Shown here: positions 60,763 to 64,000 of the stretch, piece after piece | How positions within the stretch are numbered: position 1 is the stretch's first letter | How the letters are laid out: the number at the start of each line of letters is the position of its first letter | Assembly: GCA_037178975.1 (NCBI GenBank) | Contig: JASJZH010000002.1 | Span: forward strand, 5,569,501 to 5,633,500 | DNA: 64,000 bases | Origin: Oscheius tipulae | Taxonomy: Eukaryota > Nematoda > Chromadorea > Rhabditida > Rhabditidae | Reading direction: 5' to 3' | The notes under the pieces: generated by a model | What the model was told of the DNA's origin: nothing | What the model saw: only the letters and a program-made list of their open reading frames with translations | Database searches by the model: none | Program-made: the position numbers and the translations under genes

Positions 60763-62053
60763 ATGGAACCGCGGTTCGATGAGTACGACGAACAGCGCGA
60801 GAAGAGCAGAAGGGCGCTGAGGGAAGGCGAATGGGCTTGTCCAGATGCCAAATGTGCTACTGTCAATGCAGAATACGAGACAGCCTGCTCAACATGCGGA
60901 AAAGGTAAGCTCTTTGATAAAATTAGACTGAACACGATTGAATTCATAGGCAAACCACGAGCCAAAAGCCGAATAGGGAAGGAACTCGGCAAAGAGCAGG
61001 CCGAGAAGTCAAAGGGTCTTTTCGCAGCGGAAGACTGGATCTGCTCAAAGTTAGTTCGGTCTTTTTTGTTGATTCTTCGATTCTCCAGATGCGGAAATGT
61101 CAATTGGGCCCGAAGGAAAACGTGCAACGTCTGCAATGCTCCCAAATTAGCCGATCTTGAGAAGAGAACCGGCAAGTTCATGCTTTATACTTTTTTACAA
61201 TATTGTTCAGGTTACGGCGGTGGCTACAACGATCGTCAGGAAGTGGAATACGTAAAGAGAGATTACATCGAAGAATTCGACGAATTCGGGCGCAAAAAAA
61301 AGAGACCTGGCCAAGATGCCTCGACCTCCCAGCAAAATGAAGACGGTGATGACGGCGAAATCGAAGACGACGACGATGAGGAAGATGGAGGGAATGTGGA
61401 CAAGTACAAACTGGATTCGGACGACGAAGAAGAGGACGAGGAGGATCTGGGCAAGTACGATCTTACCGCCGATCCGGAAATATCGGAGATTGCCACTACG
61501 GTTCTGACCAAAAAGGATGAAGACATGGAAAGCGACTGCTCTTGCTCCTGCTCGGGAGGAGAATGCTCCTGTGAAGACAGCGAGTGTGATCGAGAGAAGG
61601 ATCGAGAACGGGAGAAAAAGCTGAGGACTGGTCGCGATAGGGACAGGTATGGTTTGATCAAACATAACCAATATATTTTTGCGGCAGCGGGACCCCCTTG
61701 CTTCAGCTTATATTGGATCTTTCTGCGTTTATCCTCACTAGAAATTACTCTTTCAGAGAGAAAAGTGAGCGAGAAGACCGTACCCGTAAGAGATCTCGGT
61801 CCAAGGAGAAGTTCTCCAGCTCGAAAAGAAGCCGCAGTCGCGAAAAGTCCAAAGACAGGAAGAGAAGTCGCTCTCGGGACAGGAAACGTAGTCGCTCTAA
61901 GGACAGAAAACGGTCACGGTATGTTCTTTTACCTTTTTCCATATTTGGACGAAATTTAGATCCAGAGATAGAAAACGTAGTCGATCCCGGGACCGGAAGA
62001 AGGATCGTCATGACCGAAGTGATCGTCATCGCCATTCCCGCGATCGCCGTTAG
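60763..62053 (+). CDS. ZRANB2-like RanBP2 zinc-finger, RS-rich splicing factor
   Basis: ZRANB2 is a nuclear splicing regulator whose two RanBP2-type fingers bind single-stranded RNA (GGU sites). The first finger is GEWACPDAKCATVN...ACSTCGK, the second EDWICSKCGNVNWARRKTCNVCN; both keep W, N and four Cys. The conserved YGGGYNDRQEVEYVKRDYIE and FDEFGRKKK follow, then an acidic D/E-rich stretch, a cysteine cluster (SDCSCSCSGGECSCEDSECD at about 61534-61590) and a C-terminal RS domain (KRSRSRDRKRSRS, ending SRDRR at 62053). About 340 residues in six or seven exons. The cysteine cluster is not part of the usual architecture. YIPF1/2 follows 218 bp downstream on the same strand, a possible operon. 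Confidence 0.9.
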
Positions 62054-62266
62054 GATTTGTTAATTTATTTGTTGATTATTCTCTCCCGACCTCGATTTTA
62101 TTGTTTGCTCGGTTCCCATCACGTGTATTTTTATCTATCTGTCAATTACATATTAGGATTTTTTCTATTTCAAGCTTATGTGCGTATCGGTTCAATTCCG
62201 TTGACTTTTCTCTTCATTTTACTGTGTTTTGTGAGCAAATGATCGCGTTTACAGGTTTGTACATAC

Positions 62267-62268
62267 AG
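62267..62268 (+). promoter_or_regulatory. Putative trans-splice acceptor, YIPF gene
   Basis: acatacag ends 3 nt before the ATG at 62272, with pyrimidine-rich sequence farther upstream. Confidence 0.4.
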
Positions 62269-62271
62269 TAA

Positions 62272-64000
62272 ATGAGCGACTTGAACTTCCAGTGTAAGTT
62301 TTACTCTCTATTCAATGGTAACTCGTTTTTCAGCCTTCTCGAACGACTTCGGAGTCAATTCGACGAATGAGCAGAGCGGCTTCCATGGCGGGAATCTCGG
62401 CGATCGGGACCGCAACAATGTATGTTTTTGTTAGCGAAAACAGTAATTGTTCGAAGTTTCAAAAGCAGAGGCTCATAACGCTGGTTTGTGCTTACTTTTT
62501 TCATTTAGAAAATTCCTGGAAATTGCGTGTTTGCTGCGCTTGAAAGAATACTCTACAAAAAGATTCCGAAGATTTATGACCCAAAAGAGCTTTATTATTG
62601 TATGAAAGTGTAACGAAGTTTTCAGCTAGTCGATGACAATGTCTCCACGTCAGGAGCCGGGAGAAATTTCTTCTCGATGACGTACTACCAGCAATTTTTT
62701 GATGTCGATACTGAACAGGCTATTTCTTCTCTACTTTTTTTACAAAATTTTTCACTTCAGGTAGTGAAAAGAGTCTTGAATAGTGTGATTCCGACGAATA
62801 ACAACTTCATTCTCGACTTTGTTCAGCCGCTTCCCGACCTCTGGGGTAATTTTTTGTCGTTTCTCACAAGTAAAAGCATTTTAGGACCGTTCTGGATCTC
62901 GGTCACGCTGGTCTTCTCCATCGGAATCTTTGGCAACATTGCTCAGTACATCGGGAACACTGGAAAAGGCGACTACGGCAGCGACTTCCGTCTCGTGACC
63001 TCAGCCAGCACTCTTATCTTCCTCTACGTCGTCTTCGTCCCGATGCTTCTCTTCGCCATTCTCTGGCATCGCAAATCTGACCTCCAGTACCCCTACTTGG
63101 ACATCGTCTGCGCCTACGGCTACAGTCTCACCATCTTCATCCCCGTCTCTGTAATTCTGTTATTGTTCGTCAAAACAAATAAGTTTCAGCTCCTCTGGAT
63201 TCTGAACGTGAACTGGTTCCGATGGGCTCTGATCCTCACGTCGGTCACACTGAGTGGAAGCGTTCTTGCCAAGGCCATCTACCCTGCCTTCAAAAATGAC
63301 TCTAATCGTCTGGTAGGTCGTTGAGCCTCATTTTTGTTGGGCTTTGTTGGGCTGGGAGAAGAATGCTCAATCAGTCGTCAATCGTGAGAACAACAGGTTA
63401 ATACATGCTGTCTTTGCCATATAACAGTACCGATGTTTTCTTGTTGTTAAAGGACCTATGGTTCTCTTGCTCACCATACCAACTGTCTGTAAATAGCTCC
63501 TCACAGGTTGTATGAGTCGCAGGGTTCGTGAATGCCGTCTAGCCCAAGGACTACATTAATCCCCTCCCCCCTGTTTTGATCACTGACCCTCAGCCCATCG
63601 TTTCTTCCCCATTCGAGCACACCAAAAAGTGGATCTGCAAAATTTCCAAAAACTAAACAATCCCAGTGACATTCAGTGGAGGTTTTCTTTGCTGATGTCT
63701 GAGCTAGGTCTGAAGTGTGGAATGTCTTGGAATCATTCAAATCATGTCAAATTTTGGAAATAACCGCAACTATGTTTTTCAGGTCGCTTTCGGCTCCGTA
63801 GCTGCCGTCTTCTTCCTCCATTTCCTTCTGGCCTTCGCCTTTAAGGAGATGTTCTTCGACGCTGTCCATCCCCTTCAGACGACCGGTGCTATTGCCACTC
63901 CAGGAGCAAGTCAGGTACCATTTCTTTTCATTTTTTCCGCCTAGAAATTTCGTTCAGACCATCGGCAGCAATATCACGACGGTTCTGAGCAACGTCTCGT
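62272..64000 (+). CDS. YIPF1/2 (Yip1-domain Golgi protein), 3' partial
   Basis: Yip1-domain family proteins are five-TM proteins of the ER-Golgi system that bind Rab GTPases. Exons read MSDLNFQS, FSNDFGVNSTNEQSGFHGG, then FFSMTYYQQFFDVDTEQ joined to VVKRVLNSVIP, the family block YYQxFFDVDT followed by PDLWGPFWISVTLVFSIGI. Further helices are TLIFLYVVFVPMLLFAILW, the YLDIVCAYGYSLTIFIPVS motif, LLWILNVNWFRWALI, and VAFGSVAAVFFLHFLLAFAF. The intron after DTEQ begins with GC instead of GT. A larger intron spans about 63,313-63,782. The last visible exon (TIGSNITTVLSNVS) runs to the window edge, so the stop lies just outside. Similarity is higher to YIPF1/2 than to YIPF5. Confidence 0.9.

Noticed and set aside
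1-64000. CRISPR arrays, prokaryotic operons or phage
   Set aside because: The sequence has spliceosomal introns throughout and animal gene families; no spaced direct-repeat array is visible.

Overview
This is a compact animal genome window, most likely from a nematode. Genes lie on both strands a few hundred bases apart, many introns are only about 32-40 nt with tttcag/ttttag acceptors, and several genes have a 3' splice acceptor 0-8 nt upstream of the ATG, as expected for spliced-leader trans-splicing. Gene content agrees: a complete bifunctional PAICS, an endonuclease IV (APN-1 type), a TWiK-like two-pore K+ channel, an atypical SLC6 protein, two small GPI-type Ly6-like proteins and a rootletin. 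The species cannot be named, and another compact trans-splicing protostome is not excluded.

Layout. 1-3766 (+): 3' part of RIC1, the RAB6 exchange-factor subunit. 4961-7608 (+): 4-coumarate-CoA-ligase-like acyl-CoA synthetase ending in the peroxisomal signal AKL, converging on 7633-9115 (-), a two-pore K+ channel. 9286-11199 (-): alkylglycerol monooxygenase (AGMO). 11785-14602 (-): DOMON/cytochrome b561 reductase. 15102-15500 (-): a decayed coding remnant. 17328-24817 (+): rootletin. 25784-26527 (+): Ly6-like protein. 26682-28373 (-): PAICS. 28561-32014 (-): SLC7 amino-acid transporter. 33379-35789 (+): divergent SLC6 protein. 36045-36545 (+): second Ly6-like protein. 36614-43819 (-): Dishevelled (DIX-PDZ-DEP), whose 2.5-kb intron hosts a same-strand intronless gene (39612-40730) for a basic protein with KEN and D-box-like motifs. 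47936-48473 (+): small unknown protein. 49620-54121 (+): USP47. 54521-56615 (+): APN-1. 56845-60139 (-): beta-COP. 60763-62053 (+): ZRANB2. 62272-64000 (+): YIPF1/2, running off the end.

The genes are a mixed housekeeping and neuronal set rather than one pathway. Shared themes are Golgi traffic (RIC1, beta-COP, YIPF1/2), membrane transport (K2P, SLC6, SLC7) and lipid/redox chemistry (acyl-CoA synthetase, AGMO, DOMON-b561). Same-strand pairs with short gaps (AGMO>K2P, SLC7>PAICS, SLC6>Ly6, ZRANB2>YIPF) could be operons.

The most unusual things seen are a set of related tRNA-like elements inside introns of unrelated genes, a K2P channel apparently lacking its extracellular cap, an SLC6 protein without the usual TM1 ion-site motif, the gene nested in the dishevelled intron, and a metallothionein-like CxC patch in ZRANB2. 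Gene models were built by eye from reading frames and splice consensus, so exon edges are approximate.
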